Positions 1-9,759 of a DNA stretch of 64,000 nucleotides are shown in pieces; positions within the stretch are counted from its first letter, which is position 1; every line of letters begins with the position of its first letter. Location: the NCBI GenBank assembly GCA_944472155.2, contig OX235277.1, positions 40,688,758 to 40,752,757 on the forward strand. The letters are read 5' to 3'. The notes below the pieces were generated by a model. It had not been told where the DNA came from and did not search any database. It was given only the letters and a program-made list of their open reading frames with translations. The translations under genes were made by a program, and so were the position numbers. The stretch is from Trichobilharzia szidati. Taxonomy: Eukaryota > Platyhelminthes > Trematoda > Strigeidida > Schistosomatidae.

Positions 1-386
1 CAGTCTTGTGTTCTGTATCCACAAGATGAGATAGAATAGCGCTACGAATAGATTTTGTTTGTCCTTTGCTTAACCAGGCAGGGTGATGTTCGAAAATTCG
101 ACGAGAAACACGGCTAATTGAACGGCCCACGTAACTGGCTCCACATGAGCAGTCAAGCTGGTATATACACATGGAAGAGGCGAAATTAGGCAGTTTGTCT
201 TTTATTCCCGAACGCAAAACAGGAGTGGTTTTACAGATTCAGCGTAATTCAGAAGCAGGGAATGCTCTTTTTACCGCATTTCTAAGGCGCTGTGTTAGTA
301 TCTCACTGTTGTTGTCTCCTAGGAACTGCATCTGTAAGAATAAGGCCTTTTTGGAACTGTTGGTAACTTGGGTTGCTTTGATTTAA
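1..386 (-). mobile_element. Penelope-like element, GIY-YIG endonuclease end (fragment)
   Basis: The minus strand reads as the C-terminal part of a Penelope-like retroelement protein. It has a segment with NNSEILTQRLRNAVKRA, then IYQLDCSCGASYVGRS and RRIFEHHPAWLSKGQTKS. The Tyr, Cys-x-Cys-Gly and YVG residues match the GIY-YIG nuclease that PLEs use to nick their target. The frame is open from about 386 to the window edge except for one TGA at 239-241. The same element recurs at 26,580-27,900, where it is split by another insertion. It is a truncated, probably dead copy, and its 3' end lies outside the window. Confidence 0.75.
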
Positions 387-800
387 GATTCAGATTCTTA
401 TCAATTTAAGCATCTTTAATGAACTGCAATAGCATTGACCATACTTTACAAATCGATATTATTTAAAAAAACGCTAATATTGTTATTAACTACTAATTTA
501 AAATATTCTGTGCTTATAAACACATATCTATATCTATAATTGTAGAGCTAGGAGAGGAATTTATCGAAAAGAATATTCTTTGCTCGATTATTTTGTGATT
601 TAAAAGGAAATCACGATTAATTCCATTATGGATAAAAATTTTATTTTGATAAAGTCACACAGTAGGTAATGTTTACTGATGACCACGTTTCGAGCACAAT
701 TTATTACTACTGCTCATAATCATATCAAGGCATTACTCACTCACACAACTTTCTTGCTTCATTTATATACATGAGTCATAGAACAAAGTTGCCCATTAAG
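387..800. repeat. PLE-associated AT-rich noncoding blocks
   Basis: Two blocks recur elsewhere in the window. The first (about 400-600, with a motif around 'tctataattgtagagct') recurs inverted at 26,160-26,370 and in part at 44,260-44,340. The second (650-780, with 'cacgtttcgagcacaattta') recurs at 21,300-21,440 and inverted at 22,130-22,290. Each lies beside PLE coding remnants, so I read them as PLE untranslated ends. No gene is seen here. Confidence 0.5.
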
Positions 801-1009
801 AAAATTATTTTAGGAATTAAGTTATGCCTCACATCTACTTACTGTCTTTTAATTCCAGAGCAAAATATATAGACACAAAGAAGTCCTAATTCCTGTTATT
901 CCGAAAGAATTAAACAATATACCTTTCCGTTCTATAATCTAATTGATAGAAACTAGACAGTGTGTTATTGGTCTGTTTCTTCGTAGAAATATTTCACCTT
1001 TCTCTATTG

Positions 1010-1232
1010 TGGCATTTAATTCACAGTGGTCGGGGTTCGATTCCCGACAGCTATAGTCCTGACCACTTAGTAGTTTACTAGACGATAGTAAGTTAAGCAA
1101 TAATGGATAGTTGAGAGTGAGGCTGACAATCCCACCCCTTACAAAAAACAACACCATGACCACTGAAACTTCAAAGCTTCAAGGAGGGAGCCCTATATTC
1201 CACTATGAAACTCAAAAGAATGAAAAAAAGCA
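1010..1232 (+). mobile_element. tRNA-headed SINE with RTE tail (degenerate)
   Basis: Only the end of the tRNA-like head survives (a B-box-like 'ggggttcgattcccg'). The usual body follows (…gaggctgacaatcccaccc…, …actgaaacttcaaag…) and the 3' segment resembles the RTE 3' end (gccctatattccact). It is a diverged copy of the family seen best at 6,688-6,915. Confidence 0.6.
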
Positions 1233-1399
1233 ATGGTAGAAGCCATAACCAGTATTTTATACTATTCAGAACTTATCATCTGGATGTATGTGCATCCTTG
1301 GTGATTGAAAATGTTACTGTTGAGACTTTAACCCAGCAGCCCTTCTTTGGAATGTCCAGAAAATCTCAAGAAATACATATAGTCACAAAGCAGTATTGA

Positions 1400-2211
1400 A
1401 AAATCATTGTCATACAAAATCGAAGGCTTACAGGCGAAAACCAACAAACTGGCAGAAGAAGCTGGCAGGCAAGCGGTGAAAACAGGACTCCAGGTGAATA
1501 TAGAGAATATAGAAGTGATGAAAATAACCAACCAACAGCAACAACAACAACAAGCAGCAATCACTGTCAACAGGATAAATTTGAAAGCGGTCACTTCCTC
1601 TACTTATCTGGGATGCAATGTTTCAACCACAGGTGGAAAGACAAGATGTGTCTTCGTCACTCCGGAATCATTTTAGAAACCCCATGCACTCAGCATAAAG
1701 AACAAGATTAGGATTTTCAACACAATTGGGAAGTCAGTCCTTTTAGATGGGTAAGAAACTTGGCGGGCACATCACGAAAAGCATTCATAACAAGTTACAG
1801 AATTTTATCAACAGCTACCCCCTTCGCTGGCTGGCTCCAGATTGAAGATCAAATAGCTAGCAAGCCAGGAAGAATTAGCAACAAGAAATTATGGGAACAA
1901 ACAAATCAATAACCTATCGTTCATTAAATATGCAGGAGAAAAAGGAGATGGGTTGGTTACACCCTCCTGAGGAGACCGTCGAATGACATCGAGCGCAGTG
2001 CAGGCCCTCACTCGAAAGGAGTCCCGGTAGCAAACGAAGAGGGGGTTCTCGGTGCAATGGAGGAGATCATGTGGAGAGCAGGAGGAAGTGAAAGATTATG
2101 GTCGATCGTGGACACAGCTGAAGAGGACAGCGGAAAATAGAAGGAAGTGGAGATGTGTTGTTAAATCCCTATGTTCCATTCGGAACCCAAAGGAGTAATA
2201 ATAATAATAAA
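1400..2211 (+). mobile_element. RTE-clade retrotransposon, 3' fragment
   Basis: The plus strand matches the C-terminal third of the RTE protein encoded at 50,677-53,646 (the segment after the FADD box, including a poly-Gln stretch and INGRNL/TYLG-like motifs). It has many frameshifts and stops. It ends with the family's 3' sequence (…ccctatgttccattcgg…) and an (AAT)n tail at about 2,197-2,211. It is a 5'-truncated dead copy. Confidence 0.8.
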
Positions 2212-2239
2212 CAAAACTTTCGAAATAGTATACAATATT

Positions 2240-2690
2240 TGTAGGTCAGGTGGATGATTTGCAATTAGTTGTGTTCTCTGAGCTGGTTGGTTTAATTGTG
2301 GAGCTTTCATCGTCCCTCTGCTGGACAACATCCCCTTTCAGTGCAATCTTTAGCATAAAGTGAACTGATTTAAATTTCTTCATGAGTAACAGAATCGCGT
2401 CTCCTGGTTACTATCTTTACACATGTATTGACCATTTTCTATTGACTTGGATTTTAAACTTTCTGGTCACCTGATTTACTTTTTATTAGATGGTATATTT
2501 CGTCTATATTAACGTGTCTGTTAATTGCATTTTCGTTTGAGTACCAGGCTTCTAGGAATTCCCTGACTTCACTTTTGGTGTTTCCTCTGTCTAAGATTTT
2601 GACATTATCCCAATCAAATTGATGTCCATAATTGTCTATATGCATTGATACTAAAGAATATATGTCGTGTCTTTTCACTTTTCATCAAAA
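2240..2690 (-). mobile_element. Penelope-like element end, left arm of inverted pair
   Basis: Minus-strand reading over 2,454-2,678 gives a GIY-YIG C-terminal region (HDIYSLVSMHIDNYGHQFDW, then EFLEAWYSNENAINRHVNID). The block 2,240-2,690 is an inverted copy of about 2,990-3,410, so two PLE ends face each other. Inverted partial dimers are a known habit of Penelope elements. Confidence 0.7.
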
Positions 2691-3410
2691 AGTGTTTAAA
2701 GTCGAATCAAAACACCAACAAGGAACCATCAACAAAGACCACAAGAAAATTCATCCTACCATAAATGAGAAATATCTCTGAAATAACAGCTAGAATATTG
2801 AAACCGTTCGATATAGATATAGCATACAAGCCAGTCAAATCGCTTAATTTGATATTATGCAAACCGAGTGATCCGACAGAAAAAGGAGATAAAATTAATA
2901 CCATTTACAAGATAAATTGTATGAATTGCAACAAGCATTACATCGGCCAAAGTGGGCGTCTCCTTTGAATTAGAATCCAAGGACACAAATCAGCCGTGAA
3001 AAGACACGATATGTATTCTTTAGTATCAATGCATATAGACAATTATTGACATCAGTTTGATTGGGATAATGTCAAAATCTTAGACAGAGGAAACACCAGA
3101 AGTGCCAGGGAATTCCTAAAAACCTGGTACTCAAACGGAAATGCAATTAACAAGCACGTTAATATAGACGAAATCTACCAACTAATAAAAAGTAGATCAT
3201 GTGACCAGAAAGTGTAAAATCCAAGTCAATAGAAAATGGTCAAAACATATGTAAAGATGGTTACCGAGAGACGCGATTCTATCACTCATGAAGAAATTTA
3301 AATCAGTTCAGTTTATGCTTAATATGGCGCTGAAGATGTTGTCCAGCAGAGGGACGAAAAAAGCTCTGAAACTAAACCAGCCATCTCAGAAAACACTATT
3401 AATTGCAAAA
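2691..3410 (+). mobile_element. Penelope-like element end, right arm with GIY-YIG motif
   Basis: Plus-strand reading over 2,765-2,968 ends in a GIY-YIG-type motif (TIYKINCMNCNKHYIGQSGR), with Cys pairs and the YIGQS signature. The following 2,990-3,410 encodes the downstream part and pairs with the left arm at 2,240-2,690. A TGA after the motif breaks the frame. It is a dead copy. Confidence 0.75.
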
Positions 3411-3454
3411 CAAAACTTTCACCTACATATAATCTTTGAAATGGCTCTACTTAC

Positions 3455-3595
3455 CTTTTGTTGTCTGTTTAATTCACCTGAGGTTATTTTATTACTTCTT
3501 TGACTTGAATTCATTTTATCATAACTGCCTAACAGAAATTTTACTAAATGATGAGGACATGTCATTTCAGGCAACTTTTCACTAATATTTCTTTT
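3455..3595 (-). CDS. CFAP221: CFAP221-like gene, exon f (most downstream found)
   Basis: This 141-nt exon gives 47 codons with no stop (KRNISEKLPEMTCPHHLVKF at its start, ELNRQQK at its end). A pyrimidine-rich acceptor (tatttcag) precedes it and a perfect gtaagt donor follows. It is in phase 0 at both ends, as needed to follow exon e (6,987-7,134). The stretch LPEMTCPHHLVKFLL sits where CFAP221 proteins have a conserved segment after the ASH domain, but this part is weakly conserved. Assignment therefore rests mainly on strand, spacing and phase. No later exon was found between here and the left edge, so the gene's 3' end is outside the window or unrecognised. Confidence 0.6.
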
Positions 3596-3789
3596 CTGAA
3601 ATAAGAAACAAAAAAAATAAACAAACAGAAGATACAAGTTATACATAAATAATAAAATCTTTTATCAAACAGTTATTTTAAAGAATTACAGAAAACAAAG
3701 AAATTTTTAAAAAATGAACGTTTATTCTGTTGCTTTCGTCTTTAGTTTGGTACTCTTCAGAATAATCCACGAATGGTTGTATTTTTCAT

Positions 3790-4020
3790 TGGATTTTAGA
3801 TTTTCCCATCGATTGATTGCACCAAAGTGCTCGGTCTCAGGTTGACATGTCGGCTTCTTGTGCAGACGCTTCGACGATGCCTGGGGATGTAATTAGAATT
3901 TAACTGGTGGAAGATGACTAATTACATGCCCGTCAATCGTCGAAGCATCTGCACAAGAAGCTGACATGTCAACCTGAGACCGAGCACTTCGGTCCAATCA
4001 ATTGACGGAAAAATATAAAA
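3790..4020. repeat. Foldback (palindromic) element
   Basis: The arms 3,793-3,890 and 3,930-4,020 are near-perfect inverted copies (for example 'gtgctcggtctcaggttgac' against its complement) around a loop of about 40 bp. The ends read attttcccatcgattgatt… and …caattgacggaaaaat. A related, shorter copy lies at 10,650-10,795. It has no coding capacity and resembles a MITE-like or snap-back repeat. Confidence 0.8.
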
Positions 4021-4039
4021 TTCAATTAAATAATTAATA

Positions 4040-4362
4040 TTGTGGTGAGAGATGGTTGCTAGCCAAATTGGTTGACAGTAATTGACGTCAATGTTAGTCA
4101 TGTGAAAACAAGGTCAAGATGGACAGGCGGATACAGTTAACATATAGGTGAACTGACACAGCCACAAGAGATGCAAGGTTAACTTTGTGTGAGAAACAAC
4201 CAATCAACAGACTGTATTTTCTACTAACATTAACCTACAATAATGTACATCAAAATCTATAAATATGTGTTGATTTTCCGTAATAAACGTTCTGTTGCCT
4301 GGCCCTTGTCTTCTGTTGTTACAATATGACCCGTTGCACAAGAAACTGTGGCTCTCGTAACA
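4040..4362 (+). mobile_element. Possible solo LTR
   Basis: The segment begins TGTGGTGAGAG and ends CTCTCGTAACACA (TG…CA borders). It contains a TATA-like 'ctataaatatg' and a downstream 'aataaa', in the order expected of an LTR promoter and polyA signal. A diverged inverted relative lies at 5,935-6,217. No internal LTR-element coding is adjacent, and I could not find a convincing TSD. An old solo LTR of a Ty3/gypsy-type element is the likeliest reading. Confidence 0.4.
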
Positions 4363-4545
4363 CAAGTAGTCTAGTGGATAACGCTTTGGCGTTTGAAACT
4401 ATGGGTTCAAGCCTCGGTGGGAACATCATCACTCATTGAGTGGGGAATGCAGGTACATCCGCTGACTGACGAGTCCCAAACAGGACGAAATGCGCATCCT
4501 GGATTCAGCTGTTAGTCACCATCCACCAATTAGATTGTATTTTTC
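4363..4545 (+). mobile_element. tRNA-derived repeat carrying a hammerhead core
   Basis: The 5' part is tRNA-like ('agtctagtggataacgcttt' with an A-box, and 'atgggttcaagcc' as a B-box). About 80 bp later comes a hammerhead ribozyme core (separate entry). A second, more decayed copy lies inverted at 10,425-10,625. This layout resembles the schistosome Sm-alpha family, a pol III SINE-like repeat known to encode hammerheads. Confidence 0.65.
4455..4510 (+). ncRNA. Hammerhead ribozyme core
   Basis: The conserved core CUGACGA (4,466-4,472) is followed by stem II GUCC/GGAC closing a CAAACA loop and then GAAA (4,487-4,490). The next bases form a tiny palindromic stem III (AUG-CG-CAU) and the expected cleavage-site C at 4,498. 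Stem I looks disturbed by a duplicated CUGA, so activity is uncertain. Schistosome Sm-alpha hammerheads have the same minimal stem III. Confidence 0.65.
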
Positions 4546-4751
4546 GCCTACATAGTATGTAATTCAATATTAGATGATTGGAGGCGATCTATAGGAAGCC
4601 ATAGACCTACGTTTCGTGCTAGCTGCCCAACACTCGTCATCCGGGCATGTATGCACACTTGAAGGAACCCAAGTCCTTTCTGAAATTCAAACTCGTGTCA
4701 CCCAGTGTGCTGTAGTAGGAGACGTTAACATTCAACTACTTTTTTGTATTC

Positions 4752-4985
4752 CTTTACTTTCCCAGTGGAGCATAGGGCTTCAAGAGAGAAAGGTTTGAAG
4801 TTTCGGTAGCAGTAGTGTTTATATTTACAGGATGGGGTTGCTAGACAGCCTCACGCCCAACCTTTCCTCTTTACCAAATCTTATTACTGGCTTAGCGAGG
4901 TAAAAGAGTGAGTTGGTGGCCATGGATCGAACCCCGGACCATGTAAGGTGTGGTTAGCGAGCATTCTACAGCTGTGCCACCGACA
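4752..4985 (-). mobile_element. tRNA-headed SINE with RTE tail
   Basis: Minus-strand copy. The 3' end ('ccctatgctccactgg' on the minus strand) lies at 4,752 and the tRNA-like head ending in …gtgtcggtggcacagctgt lies near 4,985. The middle reads ggcgtgaggctgtctagcaa ccccatcctg-like, matching the RTE 5'UTR-derived body of the family. It is moderately diverged. Confidence 0.7.
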
Positions 4986-5479
4986 CTAACGCTGAACTAT
5001 GCTGGCTGCATATTATTTTTTTATAGGATATATCACACAACGAGACAGCGTTATCTCCTTGATGAAGTTTCGAAACAAAATTTATTGTTCATAATCATAT
5101 CAACTGTTATAGTATGAAGCCAAGAGATTATATTAGCCTGTGAGCAACATCTGTTTCAAAAGGTTTTATAGTTTAGCAGAGATTTCAGAAATCTTTTTTT
5201 CACTTAAGCTACAACTGTTCTCTTTGATAATTCATTGGATGGAAACAATGTGTACTGCATCCCAGTTTCAGTGGGCATGACGTTATTCACTGCGATACTC
5301 AAACATCGAAGTGACGAATTCTGTTAATAAAAAGCCTTTATATCTGCGACTATAATTCAAAGATGATGAACGAAGCGAAATAATCACCAGGAAGTTAAGA
5401 AAATCAATTCAAAGAGGGTTTAATGCCGATAATCTATAGCTTATGTTTTCCACACGACCGGTTGTGATTCCGAAACTGA

Positions 5480-5735
5480 ATGACAAAGTATCTGAGCCAA
5501 CCATCTCTGACTATATCTAACAATCGAATTACTCCTGGGAGGCCAGTTATATTGGCCGTTGCACTGAGAACTGTGTGGCTGAGTAAAGGTGTAGTTAAAA
5601 CCAGCAATAGTTCTACATTAGATTGTTTTGTTGCTCTATTTGACCAAACTAGCGTACACATATATCCTAGTGTAACAGCAGAAGACAATGACCAGGTAAC
5701 AGATCGTTTGTTGAGAAAACCAACAGATATTTATA
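5480..5735 (+). other. Unrecognised open reading segment
   Basis: A plus-strand frame is open from an ATG at 5,480 through 5,735 and on into an adjacent Sm-alpha-like repeat. The non-repeat part looks protein-like (…TLDCFVALFDQTSVHIYPSV…, …DQVTDRLLRKPTDIY…) and does not match other repeats in the window. I do not recognise it. It could be an exon of a nested gene, an undescribed mobile-element ORF, or chance. No convincing splice sites were found apart from possible gtattg or gtaagg donors that fall inside the repeat. Confidence 0.25.
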
Positions 5736-5915
5736 GTCAAGTATTGATTTGTAAGGATTTAGTTGATTGGTTACAGGATTACAGCTGTTTCGTCCTAGTT
5801 TGGGACTCTTCATCAGTACGCACCCACTGGGATTCAAGTCCAGGACCTTCTGGTTACAAGGAGAGTTCGTATACCATTAAGCCACTGGGACCCGATCCAA
5901 TGGCCCATGATAGAT
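5735..5915 (-). mobile_element. Sm-alpha-like repeat with hammerhead-like core
   Basis: The minus strand shows a tRNA-like head (…agtggcttaatggtatacga…, …ggacttgaatccc…), then a hammerhead-like core with CUGAUGA, a GUCC…GGAC stem II and GAAACAG. The core has a 3-nt insertion after CUGAUGA, so it may be inactive. The same unit recurs at 7,372, 15,737, 22,285 (dimer), 23,812 and 24,660. Confidence 0.65.
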
Positions 5916-5934
5916 TATAGATTATAGATTTTTA

Positions 5935-6217
5935 TGTACATCATTATTAGCGTTATTGTTAGCAGAGAGGCAACGTCTTCTTATTGGTTGTTTTCCTGCT
6001 CAAGGTTATTCTGTCATCTCTTTGTTAACGTTTCTTAGAAAGTCAGGCCATATATCTGCGAATCGTATCCGCCCACACTAAGTCTGCTTTGATTGGTTGT
6101 TGAGCTAGTCATTGGTCTAGTTTTCTTCTCATGACCAAGATTTGGGACGTAAACATTGACGCAAATTGCTGTCTACCAATTCTGGCTAGCAGACAGCTCT
6201 CACCACACTAGTCCTTC
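5935..6217 (-). mobile_element. Possible solo LTR, diverged relative of 4,040-4,362
   Basis: On the minus strand it starts TGTGGTGAGAGCTGTCTGCT and shares the first about 100 bp pattern (…gctagcc…attgg…gacag…gcgtcaatgtt…) with the plus-strand block at 4,040. It is degenerate, and the 3' border is uncertain. Confidence 0.35.
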
Positions 6218-6687
6218 TTTGCGTTTATTATTATGTCCTAACCTTGTGATTACTCGACATCCACAACGTAAATCAAAAGGCACTTGAGAAAGAGTACGAA
6301 CGTGTATTCTCGCAGTAGTCAAAATTCAAAAGTCGAGCAAGTACAATGTATCCAGTTATTATCATGCAATCTTTAGAGTGATAAACAAATCAAAGAAGTC
6401 CAAATACATAGTGAAAGTATAAATAATACGATGATGAATAATAAAATGGGTCACTACAAGACCACCTCCTTCAAAAGCGGCTACAAAAATAGCATTGAAA
6501 GGTCTTCCTCTATCATATATCGGATACTGAATAAGTTACTAAAGACCATTGGAGATAATAAACACCACAGACAGTAGAGCACATTACAATTCGCTTAAAA
6601 CAACTAGGGATCTCCGTGTTCAAAAGAAACACATCCAGCCAACAACGAAACAACACAGTCTGTAAACTTATAATATCCCTAACATAG
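6218..6687. other. No gene seen
   Basis: AT-rich intron sequence with short purine-rich runs. I found no exon, RNA gene or repeat family that I could match elsewhere in the window. Confidence 0.5.
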
Positions 6688-6915
6688 CGTCGGTGGCATA
6701 GCGGTTAGGACGCTCGCCGACCATGCACATGGTCCGGGGTTCAATCCCCGGCCGACGCACTCCCTTACCTTGCTAAGCCAGAAATAATGCTGGTGAAGAG
6801 GAAAGGTTGGGCATGAGGCTAGCAAACCCATCCTATAAGAATAAACACTGCTACAGAAACTTCAAGCCACTAGCTTGAAGCCCTATGTTCCACTGGGGAA
6901 CGTGAAGGAAAAAAA
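6688..6915 (+). mobile_element. tRNA-headed SINE with RTE tail (best-preserved head)
   Basis: The head folds like a tRNA: a 7-bp acceptor stem (GCGTCGG/CCGACGC), an A-box (TGGCATAGCGG) and a T-arm with B-box (GGTTCAATCC in CGGGG…CCCCG). It is followed by 'acgcactcccttacctt', a body resembling the RTE 5'UTR (gcatgaggctagcaaaccc…actgctacagaaacttca) and a 3' end resembling the RTE 3' end (gaagccctatgttccactgg), then A-rich sequence. Transcription would be by RNA polymerase III, with RTE machinery for mobilisation (inferred). Confidence 0.8.
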
Positions 6916-6986
6916 ATCCCTAACATACTTATTTATACATTATAAAATCCTAGAATCAGAATATATTAGTTAGTCTTTTGACTTAC

Positions 6987-7134
6987 TTTTAAAATTTGTA
7001 ATTTCTGGGATGAACACTTAAGTTTCATTAATTTGTAAGGATATTTTTTAACGCTTAATTCTTGACTAAAGTTATCCTGTGTATCAAGAGGATCCATGAG
7101 ATGACTTATCTCTTCTTTACAAGTTATCGACAGA
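6987..7134 (-). CDS. CFAP221: CFAP221-like gene, exon e
   Basis: This 148-nt exon contributes 1 nt to a split codon and then 49 open codons (LSITCKEEISHLMDPLDTQD…KLQILK). An attttcaacag acceptor precedes it and a consensus gtaagt donor follows. Its first base completes the codon left by the GA at the end of exon d (10,044-10,203), giving …GIPE-D-LSITC…, and it ends in phase 0 to meet exon f. The region follows the ASH domain and is charged and helical-looking. I do not see a named motif, so identity comes from phase continuity with the clearly recognisable upstream exons. Confidence 0.65.
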
Positions 7135-7371
7135 CTGTTGAAAATAGGAAGAAGAATAAATAAATTTAAACTTGATTTGAATATAATAACTGGAATTTAA
7201 AGTTAATTTATAACAAGATGTCTGAAGCTTAACACGATATCTTACAATCACGTTCATATGTGCCTACGTTTATAACTATTTTCAGGAGTTAGCGTACGGG
7301 AATTCGATGTGTTTCAATTTCGATCATGTGTTCATATCAGGCAGAGAAGTATGGAAAACCAGGGAGTGTAA

Positions 7372-7500
7372 TGGATGTCTGTTTCGATCCAGTTTGGGAC
7401 TCTTCATCAGTACGTACGGATGACTCCATAGGGGATCGAATCCAGGACCTTCAAGTTACGAGGTCAAATTCGTCTAACACTTAGACATTTGGCCCAATAT
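7372..7500 (-). mobile_element. Sm-alpha-like repeat fragment with hammerhead-like core
   Basis: The minus strand carries CUGAUGAAGAGUCCC…GAAACAG and part of the tRNA-like head. The stem II partner strand is altered (…ggatcg…), so the ribozyme is probably inactive. Confidence 0.5.
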
Positions 7501-7751
7501 TCAATGACTTGTGAACTATACCTTCTGTCCTTTTACGGTTTCAGCGTGACCACAATCCAGTTTCATCATCGGCCAGTATTCATCCTCACCATTTTACATA
7601 TTACGCAACTATTTTCTAATCCAATGTAATTTTGTTTTTACATGTCCTTTGTGATCTATATTCATACCTTCAAGTTGAAAATTTTTATATTCATTAATCT
7701 CCCTTCGTTACTATTTTAAATTATACAATAATTGTGAGCTATGTGAAGTTA

Positions 7752-7857
7752 TGTCTAAAAATGTGAATGTACAGCATTTTTTGAAGATAAAATCGCCAGA
7801 AGATATCGTTGACACTGATTCAGTCATAAGTGCTATAACTGAACACTATGTAAGCAA
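7752..7857 (+). other. Short open segment ending at a possible splice donor
   Basis: An ATG at 7,752 starts 35 open codons (MSKNVNVQHFLKIKSPEDIV…AITEHY), and then the sequence reads gtaagc, a passable donor. It could be a first coding exon, or a fragment of a transposase-like protein with an N-terminal 'QHF-hydrophobic' start. No second exon was found. Confidence 0.2.
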
Positions 7858-7967
7858 TTCTCACAGTACTACAGTTGACTCTAAGTATATATAGTCAAAA
7901 TTGCTGTTACATCCCTATCCGTCAGCAATACAAACTCAACCTCAGACTACAACGTAATATAGACGGT

Positions 7968-9057
7968 ATGTACTATGATTACTATTATTATTGTTTCCCT
8001 TAGTTCCTAGAGGAACATAGGGCTTCAGCCTCACGTCTCCATTGGGTTCGGTTCTCCGTTAACATTTTCACCTGGCTCCACATCTGCCCACATGCTTTCA
8101 TCTCCTCTTCACGTCAGCTCTTCCTTCATGTCAACCTCGCACTGACGACCAACTAAGTCGCCGCCTCCGACTTGAGTTCCACTCGAGCGATGGCCTGGAG
8201 TATGATGTCACTCAATTGATTGTTTGTTTCCTCAAACTATGGCCAATCCACCTTTATTTCTTCCTGCATATTTGCTGCACAATTGGATCTTGCTGGAGTG
8301 GTTGGTTCACTCATTGCCAGATATCGCTGTTGCTGATCTTTTTTGGCCGGTCATCTCATCTTGAGCAGTATTGAGTGAAGATAGCTGTTTTAGAAGCTGT
8401 GTATTTTGTTCGAAGTGCCCGGATCTTATTTTTCATACTGAGTGTTGTTGACCTCAACACATACTTGAGAGAAATGAAAGCTTGCCTTGCTTTCCCGATC
8501 CTCGCTTTGATATCCTCATCAGTTCCTCCGCCTGTAGTTGAAACGATGCTTTCCAGGTAAATAGGTGGGTAGGTAAAGGAGGTCGCTTCTTTCAGATTTC
8601 TACCATTTATGCTGATTGTTGTCTGTTGTTGCTGCATTCGCTGTTGCTATTGGCCAGTAATCTTCATCACCTACCTCTGTTGTCTCTATGTTCACCTGAA
8701 GGCTTATCTTCTCTGGATGCTTCTTCTGCCAACTTGTTGCTTTTCACTTGCATATCTTCTAGTTTGTGGGAAATCAGACGTATATCATCGGATCCGGATC
8801 CTCTAAGTTTTTTGTGTGGGTCCATTTAACGCCTGTCTCCTCGTTGCCCGCCTCTGTCTGTCGCATTATCCAGTCTACCGCACTTAGGAAAATCATTGGA
8901 GATAGTGGGCAGCCAGCTTGTGTTACTACCGTCTGCACTTCTTGGAAGGATTCCACGAGTTTCCCATTGTGGATTGCTTGGCATGCAGTATTATCGTACA
9001 ACTGTTGGTTGAGGTGTATAATTGTTGGTGGCACCCCGTAGTAGCATGTACTATGAT
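7968..9057 (-). mobile_element. RTE retrotransposon, 5'-truncated, with 12-bp target-site duplication
   Basis: A minus-strand copy of the RTE element covers roughly RT residue 648 (GVPPTII) onward to the 3' end, with an (AAT)n tail at about 7,980-7,995. It is flanked by a perfect direct repeat ATGTACTATGAT at 7,968-7,979 and 9,046-9,057, so both borders of the insertion are certain. The coding part has frameshifts and stops (visible pieces include INGRNLKEATSFTY and IRALRTKYT). It is dead. Confidence 0.88.
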
Positions 9058-9759
9058 GGTAATTGCTTTTAGTCTAACCGGAATCCAAATAACCTGCAGG
9101 AACACTCATCCCATCCATTGTGGTGGGTCACTGAGACATACAAGTCCAACACCCATACTAAGGTAGTAGCTATCGGTAGGGAAAAGCTGTCTGTCATAGT
9201 CTGATAACTGTCAAAATAAAAATCGAATGGCTATTAGTCAGTTGCAGTTAGCGATCCTCACGTCTTCAGTAATAAACAATGTCTAGATGATAGAAGACTG
9301 TGCTGAACTGCAAGCTGACACTGCATATCTGTTGACTGACAAAGTGATGCAACTCCCAAACTATATCCTTTTGTGCGTCTGTTACACAAAGTTTCTATTG
9401 GCGATTATCCCAACAGCCACAAATCAATAATCTCCATTCATCCCTATACAAAATCACTCACGATCTCAGTGACTTCGTAGCTAAGGTTTTGAATTCAACG
9501 CTGAAGGACATAGATAAGTTCTAGTGTTTGGTAGAAACTAAGAATCTCTCAGATTAAATATGAATGTTAACTACCGCTTAATACACACGCACACACACCA
9601 AGCAGGATATCCTGATGGCTGGTCCTTAATATCTACTGTACAATAGTGAAGATCAAATGACGGGAAAGGTTAAGCGAATAAGGACAATGATATTGGACCA
9701 GCTAACAGTCTAATGACCGACAAACATACAGAAAGAAATGCAGGCAGACTGAGAAGTTA
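9058..9759. other. No gene seen
   Basis: Intron-like AT-rich sequence with a short (AC)n run near 9,588-9,600. I found nothing codable or matching other repeats. Confidence 0.5.

Noticed and set aside
780..900. Tiny possible exon on the minus strand ending at a gtaagt (about 823) after the CFAP221-like exon f
   Set aside because: Two frames give 14-18 open codons only, the acceptors are weak, and neither resembles a CFAP221 continuation. Not enough to call.
6688..6761. Possible functional tRNA genes (cloverleaf-like heads with perfect A and B boxes)
   Set aside because: The same head recurs seven times with a constant RTE-like tail and no terminator right after the acceptor stem, and I could not place an anticodon arm confidently. 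These are SINE heads, not tRNA genes.
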